Source: WLND01 sp040398845 | GTDB lineage: Bacteria; Actinomycetota; Actinomycetes; S36-B12 | Assembly: GCA_040398845.1 (NCBI GenBank) | Contig: JBBATH010000002.1 | Span: 62,001-126,000 of the forward strand | Direction: 5' to 3' | DNA length: 64,000 nt | Shown here: piece after piece, positions 33,044 to 40,947 of the stretch | Layout: each line of letters begins with the position of its first letter | How positions within the stretch are numbered: the first letter of the stretch is position 1 | Program-made: the position numbers and the translations under genes | The notes under the pieces: model-generated | Told to the model about the DNA's origin: nothing | The model's database searches: none | Seen by the model: the letters and a program-made list of their open reading frames with translations, nothing else

Positions 33044-34168
33044 GTGACGTCACGCAAAGTCCTCGTCGCGCTCGGGGCAGCCCGTCACCTTGACGCAGAT
33101 CTCGTCCTCGATCTCGGCGACCTCCACCCTGCCCAGCACGGCGCCCTCCAACTGGCCCTCGAACTCGATGACGACACCATCACCGCAGCCGATGCCCGCG
33201 TCGGCCTCCTGCATCGCAGCGCCGAGAAACTCTTCGAGGCACGCGATTATCGACAGATCCTCATGCTCGCGAATCGGCACGACTGGCTATCTGCCTTCTC
33301 CTCAGAACTAGGAGTTGCCCTCACCATCGAAGCGGCGATGGGCATCGTTCCCCCCGAACGCGCCACCTGGTCGCGCACCCTGCTCGCCGAGGTGAATCGC
33401 ATCACGGCATCGCTCCTCCTCGTTGGGGCAGCCGTGCCCGATGCCGCGCCGAGCCTCGCTGTGCGAGAGGAGCTTCAGGAACTCCAAGAGCGGGCCACCG
33501 GCGGCCGAGTCCACCCGATGATCACTCGAATCGGCGGGCTCGCGCATCCGCTCGATACACCTTGGCTTGACGATCTCGTGCGAGTGCTTGCAGGGCTCAC
33601 CTCACAACTGCCCGCTGTCCGCGAGTCCGTGACTACCGCCATGCAGGCTCACTCAGGAGTCGCCGTTCTCACCACCGCCGATGCACTTTCGATCGGGGTG
33701 AATGGGCCGGTCGCCCGAGCAAGCGGCGTCGACCTCGACCTCCGTCGTGATGCGGAGCTCCTCGCCTACCCGGAACTCTCGTCGCTGATCGACGTTTCGA
33801 TCGCCACCGCGGGCGACATCCCCGCGCGTTACGAGGTCCTTCTCGGCCAGATACCCGTGAGCATTGCCATCGTCGGGGCCGCCAGCGCCCGGCTACGCGA
33901 ACTTGGCGAAGGGCCGGTGAACGTACCGCTGCCCAAGGTCGTTCGGGTCCCCGAGAGCACGAGTTACGGAGAGTTCGAAGGCCCGCTCGGACGCAGCGGC
34001 TACCTGCTCAGTAGCGTCGGCGAGAAGACTCCGTGGCGCCTGAAACTCCGCACGCCCTCATTTACCAATGTCCAAGCGCTGGCACGGGCTCTGCCAGGCA
34101 CTCCCCTGCATGCCCTTGGGCCTGCGGTGACATCGTTCTTCTTCGTCGTCGGCGACATCGACCGCTGA
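33044..34168 (+). CDS. NuoD-like (complex I 49-kDa subunit-like) protein
   Basis: A 374-residue protein related to NADH dehydrogenase subunit D. Recognisable parts are DLGDLHPAQHGALQLALEL, VGLLHRSAEKLFEARDYRQIL, the ANRHDW segment, and the C-terminus VVGDIDR, matching the GEVDR end of NuoD. It is somewhat shorter than standard NuoD and has no other nuo genes around it. It may be a paralogue with a separate role or an assembly relative. It follows the MidA-like methyltransferase and converges on the small gene at 34181. GTG 33044 start. Confidence 0.78.
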   Translation: MTSRKVLVALGAARHLDADLVLDLGDLHPAQHGALQLALELDDDTITAADARVGLLHRSAEKLFEARDYRQILMLANRHDWLSAFSSELGVALTIEAAMGIVPPERATWSRTLLAEVNRITASLLLVGAAVPDAAPSLAVREELQELQERATGGRVHPMITRIGGLAHPLDTPWLDDLVRVLAGLTSQLPAVRESVTTAMQAHSGVAVLTTADALSIGVNGPVARASGVDLDLRRDAELLAYPELSSLIDVSIATAGDIPARYEVLLGQIPVSIAIVGAASARLRELGEGPVNVPLPKVVRVPESTSYGEFEGPLGRSGYLLSSVGEKTPWRLKLRTPSFTNVQALARALPGTPLHALGPAVTSFFFVVGDIDR

Positions 34169-34180
34169 CGAATGGCTCGG

Positions 34181-34477
34181 CTACTTCTCGTGATCGCGAA
34201 TGTAGGTCGCTAAGCGAGCCCGCAGGAGCGCCTCGGTCGTGGGATCGAGATCCTTGTCACCGAGCATCTCGCGCACTGCCCTGACCGTCTCGATGAAGGT
34301 GCCACCGATAGCACCCAGGTCGCCACCCTCGCCCTCAATTGCCACCATGCCGGGCATGTGTGCGAACAGATCAGTGAAGAAGCCGATATCGACGCGCTTC
34401 TCGGCCAGGTGGAAGGCTCGGTGACGAAGTTCGTCGAAGGGCAGGTCCTCAAGGCTCGTTGCATCGCTCATGGTCAC
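34181..34477 (-). CDS. Small conserved hypothetical protein
   Basis: A 98-residue, acidic, predicted helical protein (LEDLPFDELRHRAFHLAEKR, then GDLGAIGGTFIETVRAV). No signal peptide, membrane segment or metal motif is visible. Start GTG 34477 overlaps the DUF3180 stop as GTGA; ATG 34471 is equally possible. It is the last gene of the ftsH-fol operon. A small gene at this position is common in actinobacterial fol clusters, but I know no function for it. Confidence 0.65.
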   Translation of the reverse strand: MTMSDATSLEDLPFDELRHRAFHLAEKRVDIGFFTDLFAHMPGMVAIEGEGGDLGAIGGTFIETVRAVREMLGDKDLDPTTEALLRARLATYIRDHEK

Positions 34478-34971
34478 GAGCCTATACGCGCGATCGCGCC
34501 CCCCGGCCCATCACGATCGCGATCGACAGGCAGCCGACACTTCCGCTCAAGCCACAGCGCCGACGCTACGAGTGCGAGCGACCCGAGGGTCGTGATGAGC
34601 GCGGCCGCTACGGAGACGCTGCCCGCCTCGGTCATCCTTGAGGGCAGGGTCCCGATCGCGATCCCCGCATAAAACCCGGCGACGAGCGAACCGGTCCGTG
34701 AGGCGGCCATGGCCAGCGCTGCTGTTCGCGCGGCGACGAGCGGTGGCAACGGTCGCGAGCCCGGCTTACGTTGGAGTCGCGGACGGCTCAGGACGGTCCA
34801 GATGAGCAGGGCCAGAGCAAGGAACCACATGGTTGCGCCTGCGAGCCAGGGCACTGGAATCACCCGACCAGTCCGCCCCTCGACGAGCGTCGCGGCGCCC
34901 CAGCCAACCGCCGCCGCGATCACGGCGAGGCCGGCGAGCAGCCGAATCCGGGTTGGCGTCATGGCATTCAC
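34474..34971 (-). CDS. DUF3180 membrane protein
   Basis: A 165-residue integral membrane protein with four predicted helices (around LLAGLAVIAAAVGWGAA, PWLAGATMWFLALALLIWTV, SLVAGFYAGIAIG and AALITTLGSLALVASAL). DUF3180 proteins are found directly after folK in actinobacteria (Rv3605c-like). The function is unknown; conserved linkage hints at a folate-related or cell-envelope role. It overlaps folK and the small downstream gene by four bases each. Confidence 0.85.
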   Translation of the reverse strand: MNAMTPTRIRLLAGLAVIAAAVGWGAATLVEGRTGRVIPVPWLAGATMWFLALALLIWTVLSRPRLQRKPGSRPLPPLVAARTAALAMAASRTGSLVAGFYAGIAIGTLPSRMTEAGSVSVAAALITTLGSLALVASALWLERKCRLPVDRDRDGPGGAIARIGS

Positions 34972-35480
34972 GTGATGGACATCCCCTCACTCGATCCCCG
35001 CACCCCTGACGTGTCAATCGCCAGCCCGCGGATTGGCCCGTGGCCGGAGAGCACCGCTTCGGGCTCGATCTCCAACCAAGGCACGATGACGAAACCGCGC
35101 TCATGCGCCCTCGGGTGCGGAAGCGTCAACGCTGGGTCATCGCTCACCTGGCCCCCCACGTCAATGATGTCGATGTCGAGGGTGCGAGGACCCCAGCGCT
35201 CCAGCCGCGTGCGATCCCAGTCGGACTCAAGTTCGTGCGCGCGGTCAAGCAGCGCCCTCGCGGAGAGGGCCGATCTCACCCGGATCACGGCATTGGCATA
35301 GTTAGGCTGCTCCGGGCCGCCGACCGGGTCCGTTTCATAGACGGACGAGACGGCGATGATCTCGACCCCGGGAGTGGCTCTCAGTCCGTCGAGCGCTCCC
35401 TGCAGGGCCGCGTGGCGGTCGCCGAGATTCGCACCGAGTGCGATCACGGCATTCACCGGCGGCATGGGCTCCTCCTTCAC
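34968..35480 (-). CDS. folK: 2-amino-4-hydroxy-6-hydroxymethyldihydropteridine pyrophosphokinase
   Basis: A 170-residue HPPK that transfers pyrophosphate from ATP to hydroxymethyl-dihydropterin. Signatures are ALGANLGDR, SSVYETDPVGGPEQPNYANAV, the ATP-binding RWGPRTLDIDII and LPHPRAHERGFVIVP. It overlaps folB upstream by four bases, and DUF3180 starts within its end. With folE, folP and folB it forms the dihydropteroate pathway in one operon. Confidence 0.95.
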   Translation of the reverse strand: MKEEPMPPVNAVIALGANLGDRHAALQGALDGLRATPGVEIIAVSSVYETDPVGGPEQPNYANAVIRVRSALSARALLDRAHELESDWDRTRLERWGPRTLDIDIIDVGGQVSDDPALTLPHPRAHERGFVIVPWLEIEPEAVLSGHGPIRGLAIDTSGVRGSSEGMSIT

Positions 35481-35833
35481 GGCCGTTCAATGGTGACTGA
35501 GACGTCAGCAAAGGGGACAACGATCGGTGCCGACGGCTTGTGCACGGTTACCACGACACCCTGAACTCCATCCATTGCCAAGAGTGAGGCCGAGATGCGC
35601 TCGGCAACCGTCTCGATGAGATCCACTGGTTCGCCGACGAGGATGGCGTGGACCCGGTTTGCGGCGTCGCCGTAATCGACGCTCGCCGCCAGATCGTCGG
35701 TGCGGGCTGCCTCGCGGGTCGACACCTCAAGTTCGACGTCGGCAATGAACTCCTGACCCTCGCGGCGCTCATGGTCGAAGACTCCGTGGAACCCGAACCC
35801 TCGGATCCCGGTGATCGTGATGCGATCGCTCAT
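35477..35833 (-). CDS. folB: Dihydroneopterin aldolase
   Basis: A 118-residue aldolase that releases glycolaldehyde from dihydroneopterin. The family opening ITGIRGFGFHGVFDHERREGQEF is partly visible as GFGFHGVFDHERREGQ, with the catalytic Tyr/Lys region DYGDAANRVHAI and the C-terminal VVVTVHKPSAPI (Lys). Normal length for an octameric FolB. It overlaps folP upstream and folK downstream by four bases each. Confidence 0.95.
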   Translation of the reverse strand: MSDRITITGIRGFGFHGVFDHERREGQEFIADVELEVSTREAARTDDLAASVDYGDAANRVHAILVGEPVDLIETVAERISASLLAMDGVQGVVVTVHKPSAPIVVPFADVSVTIERP

Positions 35834-36699
35834 GCGCAGCCCCTTGCCCAGGCACGTCCGACGAGGACTGCGTCGCGGGAGTTCGCGACGTCATGGACCC
35901 GGACCCCCCAGGCACCCGCGGCAGCAGCCAGTGCTGAGACGGCATCGGTCGCCGGATCGCGGTCGCGCATGCCCCTCGGCTCCCCAGTTCCCCCGGCCTT
36001 CGGGTCAGCAAGAAGGGAACCGAGGAATCGCTTGCGCGATGCGCCCACGAGCACCGGGAACCCCAAGGTCTGTAGGGATCCAAGATTTCGAAGGAGCTCC
36101 CAGTTGTGATCAGCCTCCTTCGCAAACCCTAGGCCAGGGTCGACGATGATCGAGGCAGGATTGATACCTGATGCGACCGCATCAGCAGTGCGAGCGCCAA
36201 GTTCCGCCACGACATCGGCGACGACGTCGACGTACACCGCCTGTCGATCCATCGTGATGCTCGGGCCCCGCCAGTGCATCACCACATACGCAGCGCCAAG
36301 GCCCGCGACTGCGCGATACATCTCATCGTCGGCCATGCCACCGCTTACATCATTGACGATGCGCGCGCCCGCGAGCACCGCCGCCGCCGCAGTACTCGCC
36401 CGCATGGTGTCAATGCTCACGGCTACCCCTGCCTGCGCGAGGGCCGTCACGACCGGCAGCACCCGATCCTGTTCCTCCCCGGCTGTGATGCGCTGAGCCC
36501 CGGGCCGGGTTGATTCACCGCCGACATCGACGATGTCAGCGCCCTGCAACTGCATCGCGAGGCCGTGCGCAATGGCCGCCTCGGCAGCGAGATGCTCTCC
36601 GCCATCGGAGAAGGAGTCGGGCGTGACGTTGAGGATGCCCATGATGAGCGGGCGATCGGCGCCGGCTAAGGCGGCCGGGAGACCTCGTAGCAGTGCCAT
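35830..36699 (-). CDS. folP: Dihydropteroate synthase
   Basis: A 289-residue TIM-barrel enzyme that condenses pABA with hydroxymethyl-dihydropterin pyrophosphate; it is the sulfonamide target. Signatures are IMGILNVTPDSFSDGG, DVGGESTRPGAQ, VNDVSGG, VMHWRG, VDPGLGFAKE and GASRKRFLG. ATG 36699, ten bases after folE, is the start; the frame stays open to 36780 within folE but lacks family residues there. Confidence 0.95.
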   Translation of the reverse strand: MALLRGLPAALAGADRPLIMGILNVTPDSFSDGGEHLAAEAAIAHGLAMQLQGADIVDVGGESTRPGAQRITAGEEQDRVLPVVTALAQAGVAVSIDTMRASTAAAAVLAGARIVNDVSGGMADDEMYRAVAGLGAAYVVMHWRGPSITMDRQAVYVDVVADVVAELGARTADAVASGINPASIIVDPGLGFAKEADHNWELLRNLGSLQTLGFPVLVGASRKRFLGSLLADPKAGGTGEPRGMRDRDPATDAVSALAAAAGAWGVRVHDVANSRDAVLVGRAWARGCA

Positions 36700-36709
36700 G
36701 ACAGGTGCT

Positions 36710-37321
36710 CTAACGACCTTGGATGAGTGACATTGCCTCGGCGCGGGGCGCAGCCTCGCGGAAGATGCCGCGGACAGCACTCGTCACGGTCTTCGACCCA
36801 GGTTTGCGAACGCCGCGCATCGACATGCACAAGTGCTCAGCCTCGATGACGACGATTGCCCCGCGCGGTTCGAGGATGCGCATGAGGGAATCAGCAATCT
36901 GGGTGGTGAGCCGCTCTTGGACCTGCGGCCGCTTCGCGTAGACGTCGACAAGCCGCGCGAGCTTCGAAAGCCCGGTGACGCGTCCGCTCTCGTTGGGGAT
37001 GTATCCGATGTTCGCGACGCCATGGAACGGAACGAGGTGGTGCTCGCAGGTGCTGTACATCTCGATATTGCGGACGATGACCATCTCGCCGTGGCCAATG
37101 TCAAAGGTCGTCGTGAGGACGTCCTCCGCCGTTGACCGAAGGCCCGCGAACATCTCGCTGTAGGCCCGTGCCACCCGAGCGGGGGTGTCCTGCAGGCCCT
37201 CCCTCGCGGGATCCTCGCCGATCGCAACAAGGAGGTCGCGAATCGCCCGCTGAACCCCCGCCTCGTCATACGGCCTCGACGGTCCCTCATTGACCAGGGT
37301 CACCGGATTGATATCGGTCAC
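36710..37321 (-). CDS. folE: GTP cyclohydrolase I (type IA)
   Basis: A 203-residue enzyme that opens GTP to dihydroneopterin triphosphate, the first folate step. Zinc and catalytic residues are seen in STCEHHLVPFHGVA (Cys and His) and in EHLCMSMRGVRK (second Cys). The residues GLSKLARLVDVYAKRPQVQE are typical. It overlaps the ftsH stop by four bases and precedes folP. Length is normal for the bacterial decameric enzyme. Confidence 0.96.
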   Translation of the reverse strand: MTDINPVTLVNEGPSRPYDEAGVQRAIRDLLVAIGEDPAREGLQDTPARVARAYSEMFAGLRSTAEDVLTTTFDIGHGEMVIVRNIEMYSTCEHHLVPFHGVANIGYIPNESGRVTGLSKLARLVDVYAKRPQVQERLTTQIADSLMRILEPRGAIVVIEAEHLCMSMRGVRKPGSKTVTSAVRGIFREAAPRAEAMSLIQGR

Positions 37322-39300
37322 GAAGGCTCGTCGTCCGTCGATTCACCGCTCGGATGATGGCCATTCGAGGACTCCGCCGTCACCGCAAGGGTCTCGATCG
37401 GAGTCAGGACCACGGTGGCGATCGGGCCACGCTCATCAGGCAGCCGGCGTGCTGAGCCCGTCCACGCCGGTCGCCTCTCGCGCAGGGTGAGCGCCTCGAA
37501 CACCGCCTCGATCTGGGCCTTATCGAGCGTCTCCTTCTCAAGGAGTTCAACGACGAGGGCGTCGAGGATGTCGCGATTGGCGACGAGGCAGTCGTAGGCC
37601 TCCTGATGTGCTGACTCGATGAAAGTCCGGACCTCCTCGTCAATGGCCGCAGCCACCTCCTCCGAGTAGTCGCGCTGGTGGCCCATGTCGCGTCCGAGGA
37701 AGACCTCTCCCTGCTCCTGGCCGTAGCGGATGGCACCGAGCCGCTCGGTCATGCCGTACTGGGTGACCATCGCACGCGCCAGGGAGGTCGCCTTCTCAAT
37801 GTCGTTCGAGGCACCGGTCGTTGGGTCGTGGAAAATGAGCTCCTCAGCAGCCCGGCCTCCGAGCATGTACGCCAGTTGGTTTTGCATCTCGCTTCGAGTC
37901 GTGGAGTACCGCTCCTGCTCGGGCAGGACCATCGTGTAGCCGAGAGCGCGCCCCCGAGGGAGAATCGTGATCTTGTGTACCGGGTCGTTGCCGGGCAGCG
38001 CCGCTGCAACGAGAGCGTGACCAGCCTCGTGGTACGCGGTGATCTTCTTCTCGTGATCGTCCATTGCCCGCGTACGTTTCTGCGGACCCGCGATGACCCG
38101 ATCGATTGCCTCGTCGAGTTCGGCGTTATCGACGAACGAATCGCCCTGTCGGGCGGTGAGCAGTGCGGCCTCGTTCAGGACATTGGCGAGGTCGGCCCCG
38201 GTGAAGCCAGGTGTCCGCTTCGCGACAGCGCGCAGGTCGACCCCCGGCGCCATCGGTTTGCCCTGCGAGTGGACTTTCAGGATCGCCTCGCGGCCATTGA
38301 GGTCGGGGCGGTCAACGGCGATCTGGCGATCGAACCGGCCAGGGCGTAGAAGGGCAGGATCGAGAATATCGGGTCGGTTCGTCGCGGCAATAAGAATAAC
38401 GTTCTGGCTAACGTCGAACCCGTCCATCTCGACAAGCATCTGATTCAGGGTCTGCTCACGCTCATCATGACCGCCACCGAGACCGGCGCCGCGGTGACGA
38501 CCCACGGCATCAATCTCATCGATGAAGATGATTGCGGGGGCGTTGGTCTTGGCTTGCTCGAAAAGATCGCGGACTCGACTAGCACCGACGCCGACGAACA
38601 TCTCTACGAAGTCCGAGCCTGAGATCGAGAAGAATGGCACACCAGCCTCGCCGGCGACCGCGCGCGCTAGCAAGGTCTTGCCCGTGCCGGGCGGGCCATA
38701 CAGGAGAACACCCTTCGGGATCTTCGCGCCGACTGCCTGGAACTTGGCCGGCTCGGCAAGGAACTCCTTGATCTCCTGGAGCTCCTCTACCGCCTCCTCG
38801 GCCCCGGCGACATCGGCGAAGGTCGTCTGCGGCATGTCCTTGGAGACCATTTTCGCCTTGGACTTGCCGAAGTTCATGATGCGGTTGCCACCGCCCTGCA
38901 TCTGGCCCATGAAAAAGAAGAGCAGAAAGATGACAAGGGCGATCGGCAAGAGCGACACGAGCAGAGTGACGAGGAGGTTATCGGTCGGCACGACAACGTT
39001 GTAGCCGCCTGGAAGTGCGCCTGAGTCGGCCTTTTGCTGGAGCATCTCCTGGAGGTTCACGCCCTGGCCGGTGATGTAGGAGGTGCGGACCTTCGAACCG
39101 TCCTTGAGGGTCATCTCAAGGACCTGATCGCGGTCGATGATGGTGGCTGTATCGACCTGGCCGCCTTGAATCTCGCCCACTGCCTGACTGGTATCGACCT
39201 GGGTTGGGCCCCCAATGCCGGAGATCAGACTCGAGCCCAGCAGGACGAACATCACCGCCAGTAAGATCCAGAAGATGGGGCCTCGAACGAACCGCTTCAT
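37318..39300 (-). CDS. ftsH: Membrane AAA+ zinc metalloprotease FtsH
   Basis: A 660-residue membrane-bound ATP-dependent protease for quality control of membrane proteins. Two transmembrane helices (about 8-29 and 109-131) flank a periplasmic domain. The AAA domain has Walker A GPPGTGKT (202-209), Walker B IIFIDEIDAVG and the SRH ATNRPDILDPALLRPGRFDR, part of it split over positions 306-325. The protease site is HEAGH (424-428). ATG 39300 precedes the first helix; the upstream open frame is not coding. It leads the fol operon. Confidence 0.96.
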   Translation of the reverse strand: MKRFVRGPIFWILLAVMFVLLGSSLISGIGGPTQVDTSQAVGEIQGGQVDTATIIDRDQVLEMTLKDGSKVRTSYITGQGVNLQEMLQQKADSGALPGGYNVVVPTDNLLVTLLVSLLPIALVIFLLFFFMGQMQGGGNRIMNFGKSKAKMVSKDMPQTTFADVAGAEEAVEELQEIKEFLAEPAKFQAVGAKIPKGVLLYGPPGTGKTLLARAVAGEAGVPFFSISGSDFVEMFVGVGASRVRDLFEQAKTNAPAIIFIDEIDAVGRHRGAGLGGGHDEREQTLNQMLVEMDGFDVSQNVILIAATNRPDILDPALLRPGRFDRQIAVDRPDLNGREAILKVHSQGKPMAPGVDLRAVAKRTPGFTGADLANVLNEAALLTARQGDSFVDNAELDEAIDRVIAGPQKRTRAMDDHEKKITAYHEAGHALVAAALPGNDPVHKITILPRGRALGYTMVLPEQERYSTTRSEMQNQLAYMLGGRAAEELIFHDPTTGASNDIEKATSLARAMVTQYGMTERLGAIRYGQEQGEVFLGRDMGHQRDYSEEVAAAIDEEVRTFIESAHQEAYDCLVANRDILDALVVELLEKETLDKAQIEAVFEALTLRERRPAWTGSARRLPDERGPIATVVLTPIETLAVTAESSNGHHPSGESTDDEPS

Positions 39301-39378
39301 ATCCACCCCTTGAGGGTAGTACGCCGACGCAAATCCTCCCGCCGACCGAAGCAATGTCCGCGCAAAGCGAACCCCCAA

Positions 39379-39411
39379 CTTCATCTGGCCCCGATTCTGG
39401 GCCAGTTGAAG
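39379..39411. repeat. 29-nt palindrome family, locus 1
   Basis: Arms CTTCATCTGGCCC and GGGCCAGTTGAAG pair with one mismatch around a 7-base centre. Within it, 39380/39381-39410 aligns at the same length (29 nt) with palindromes at 40349-40377 and 61262-61290, sharing TCAT, CTGGC and GCCAG blocks. A weaker partner palindrome begins at 39441, 28-29 bases away, the same spacing as at locus 2. It lies between ftsH and the propeller-like gene. Confidence 0.65.
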
Positions 39412-39483
39412 GATTAGGCGCCGTAATCGGCGACATTCGTTCATCCCGCCCATCGGGGGGACATCTTTTCGCGCAGAACCCCT

Positions 39484-39501
39484 GGTCTTGGGCTCAAGAC
39501 C
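39484..39501 (-). terminator. Stem-loop over the stop codon of the propeller-like gene
   Basis: GGTCTTG and CAAGACC form a 7-bp stem with a 4-base loop that includes the TGA stop (39494-39496). No T-run follows on the minus strand, so rho-independent termination would be weak. It may protect the 3' end of the message. Confidence 0.4.
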
Positions 39502-40006
39502 CCTTGATTGGCTTGGCCTTCACGCCGAGTTGGACCAACGTTGAGCTGAACGTGACCGAGGCTTGGCAAGTTATCAGCGCGCCAATGTCGCGAACCCTCA
39601 GCCGGTACGTTCGCCTTGTCGCATCGGGGATTGGCATGCCGTCACGTCGCCACACCCGCGCTGTCGAGGCCACCTTCCATGGAGAGCTGTTCGCGTTGGC
39701 GCAGCTCAGCCTCGAGCCGGCTGTCGACCTTCCGTTGGCCGATGTTGTCACGAGCCTGCCATTTCCGGTTCCCACTTTGGAGAGCCGCGACGTGCCCTGT
39801 TCCGCGAACCACATGGCCCCATTAGGGCCCGCTGCGATCCCGCACGGCGCCGACCCGACGAATGGGACCGGCTTGTACGTCTCGAATGAGCCAAGGGGCA
39901 TGCCCGAAGCAGCCTGTGCAGTGGTAGCAGCAAGCGCACCCAGCACGCCCACCAGTGCTGGGACCAAGATGCGACGGCTTGTGCGGGTTTTCAGCGAACT
40001 CCCCAT
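39494..40006 (-). CDS. Secreted protein with one propeller blade and an Ig-like domain
   Basis: A 170-residue exported protein. The signal peptide (LVPALVGVLGALAATTAQA) ends near residue 33. One streptogramin-lyase-type blade follows (PCGIAAGPNGAMWFAEQG), then an Ig-like domain (ARVWRRDGMPIPDATRRTY, DIGALITCQASVTFSS). It is paralogous to the pseudogene at 24915-25532 but even shorter, so it cannot form a closed seven-blade lyase. ATG 40006 has a GGAG site at six bases. Probably a surface or secreted protein of unknown role. Confidence 0.65.
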   Translation of the reverse strand: MGSSLKTRTSRRILVPALVGVLGALAATTAQAASGMPLGSFETYKPVPFVGSAPCGIAAGPNGAMWFAEQGTSRLSKVGTGNGRLVTTSANGRSTAGSRLSCANANSSPWKVASTARVWRRDGMPIPDATRRTYRLRVRDIGALITCQASVTFSSTLVQLGVKAKPIKGS

Positions 40007-40115
40007 GTTTGCTCCAAGTTCAGGGTCGGTCCCTGCAGCGCGCAGCATCACCGCCCACCACTCGAAGGTCAAGGGTCACCGATATGCGATGGACCGTGCG
40101 TCAGGAGAGGAAAAC

Positions 40116-40316
40116 ATGCGAACTGTCGTAGGTAGACGAGATATTGCGTTCGCCAACACGTCGTCGGCGTCCAAGGTGACGAAAATGCACTCCATGCGTC
40201 GTCGCCCTTCTAGGCCCCGCGGGAGTGAGCGTACGAACCTGACGGACACGAACCAACAAGTGCTCCTGGCAGGAACTTACGGGTTGTTCGCGAGCCCGAC
40301 GCCGTGGATGAAATGA
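40116..40316 (+). CDS. Possible small protein of 66 residues
   Basis: ATG 40116 is preceded by AGGAGAGG at a good distance and opens a 66-residue frame ending at TGA 40314-40316. The product is Arg/Ser/Thr rich (MHSMRRRPSRPRG) with no recognisable domain. The strong ribosome binding site is the main support. It fills part of the otherwise gene-free interval 40007-40389, together with the palindromes just downstream. It could be spurious. Confidence 0.25.
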   Translation: MRTVVGRRDIAFANTSSASKVTKMHSMRRRPSRPRGSERTNLTDTNQQVLLAGTYGLFASPTPWMK

Positions 40317-40330
40317 CCAAATACCTAATC

Positions 40331-40377
40331 AAATGACCAGAAATCTGGTCATTTAAGCCGGATTCCGGACGAAATGA
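40331..40377. repeat. Palindromes at locus 3 (29-nt family member plus a 24-nt palindrome)
   Basis: Bases 40331-40354 form a palindrome with 11-base arms (AAATGACCAGA and complement) and a 2-base centre. Overlapping it, 40349-40377 read on the minus strand aligns with the 29-nt palindrome of locus 2: TCAT at one end, CCGGAATCCGG in the middle and ATGA at the other. The pair lies 13 bases beyond the hpt stop codon and may act as a terminator for hpt. Confidence 0.6.
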
Positions 40378-40389
40378 CTGGGGGAGGGG

Positions 40390-40944
40390 TTAGCCGCCGT
40401 AGACGTGCTTGGCTAGCGTTCCTACGCAGCGCAGGTTCCGATACTGCTGGTCATAGTCGAGCCCGTACCCGACAACGAATTCATTCGGAATGTCGAAACC
40501 GACGTACTTCGGGGTGACCTGCACCTTCATCGCCTCGGGCTTTCGCAGCAGCGTGAAGACCTCGACCGACGCCGGGCCCCTGGAGGACAGGTTCGTCATG
40601 AGCCACGACAGCGTGAGACCCGAGTCGAGGATGTCCTCAACGAGAAGCACATTGCGGCCCGCGAGGTCGCAGTCGAGGTCCTTGAGGATCCGCACAACCC
40701 CACTGGACTTAGTACCGGAGCCGTATGACGACACCGCCATCCAGTCCATCTCTGAGCTGCGACCGAGCGCACGGGCCAAATCAGCCATGATCATGATCGC
40801 GCCCTTGAGCACACCCACGAGAAGGAGGTCGCGTCCCTCGTAGTCGCGCTCGATCTGCGCGGCGACCTCACTGATCCGCTCGAGAATCTGATCCTCCGTG
40901 AGGAGCACGTGATCAAGATCGCCGTCAATGTCTTCAGGGCGCAA
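40390..40944 (-). CDS. hpt: Hypoxanthine phosphoribosyltransferase
   Basis: A 184-residue purine-salvage enzyme converting hypoxanthine or guanine plus PRPP to IMP or GMP. The PRPP-binding motif is VLLVEDILDSGLTL, preceded by the flexible-loop SSYGSGTKSSG and followed by VGFDIPNEFVVGYGLDYDQQYRNL, recognisable in parts. It follows tilS by three bases, as in many actinobacteria (tilS-hpt-ftsH). It is followed downstream by palindromes that could terminate it. Confidence 0.95.
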   Translation of the reverse strand: MRPEDIDGDLDHVLLTEDQILERISEVAAQIERDYEGRDLLLVGVLKGAIMIMADLARALGRSSEMDWMAVSSYGSGTKSSGVVRILKDLDCDLAGRNVLLVEDILDSGLTLSWLMTNLSSRGPASVEVFTLLRKPEAMKVQVTPKYVGFDIPNEFVVGYGLDYDQQYRNLRCVGTLAKHVYGG

Positions 40945-40947
40945 GGC

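Noticed and set aside
39204..40115. Plus-strand open frame through the ftsH leader and propeller-like gene
   Set aside because: Composition is that of an antisense shadow of the secreted Ig-like gene; only the last 66 codons have an own ribosome binding site and are listed separately.
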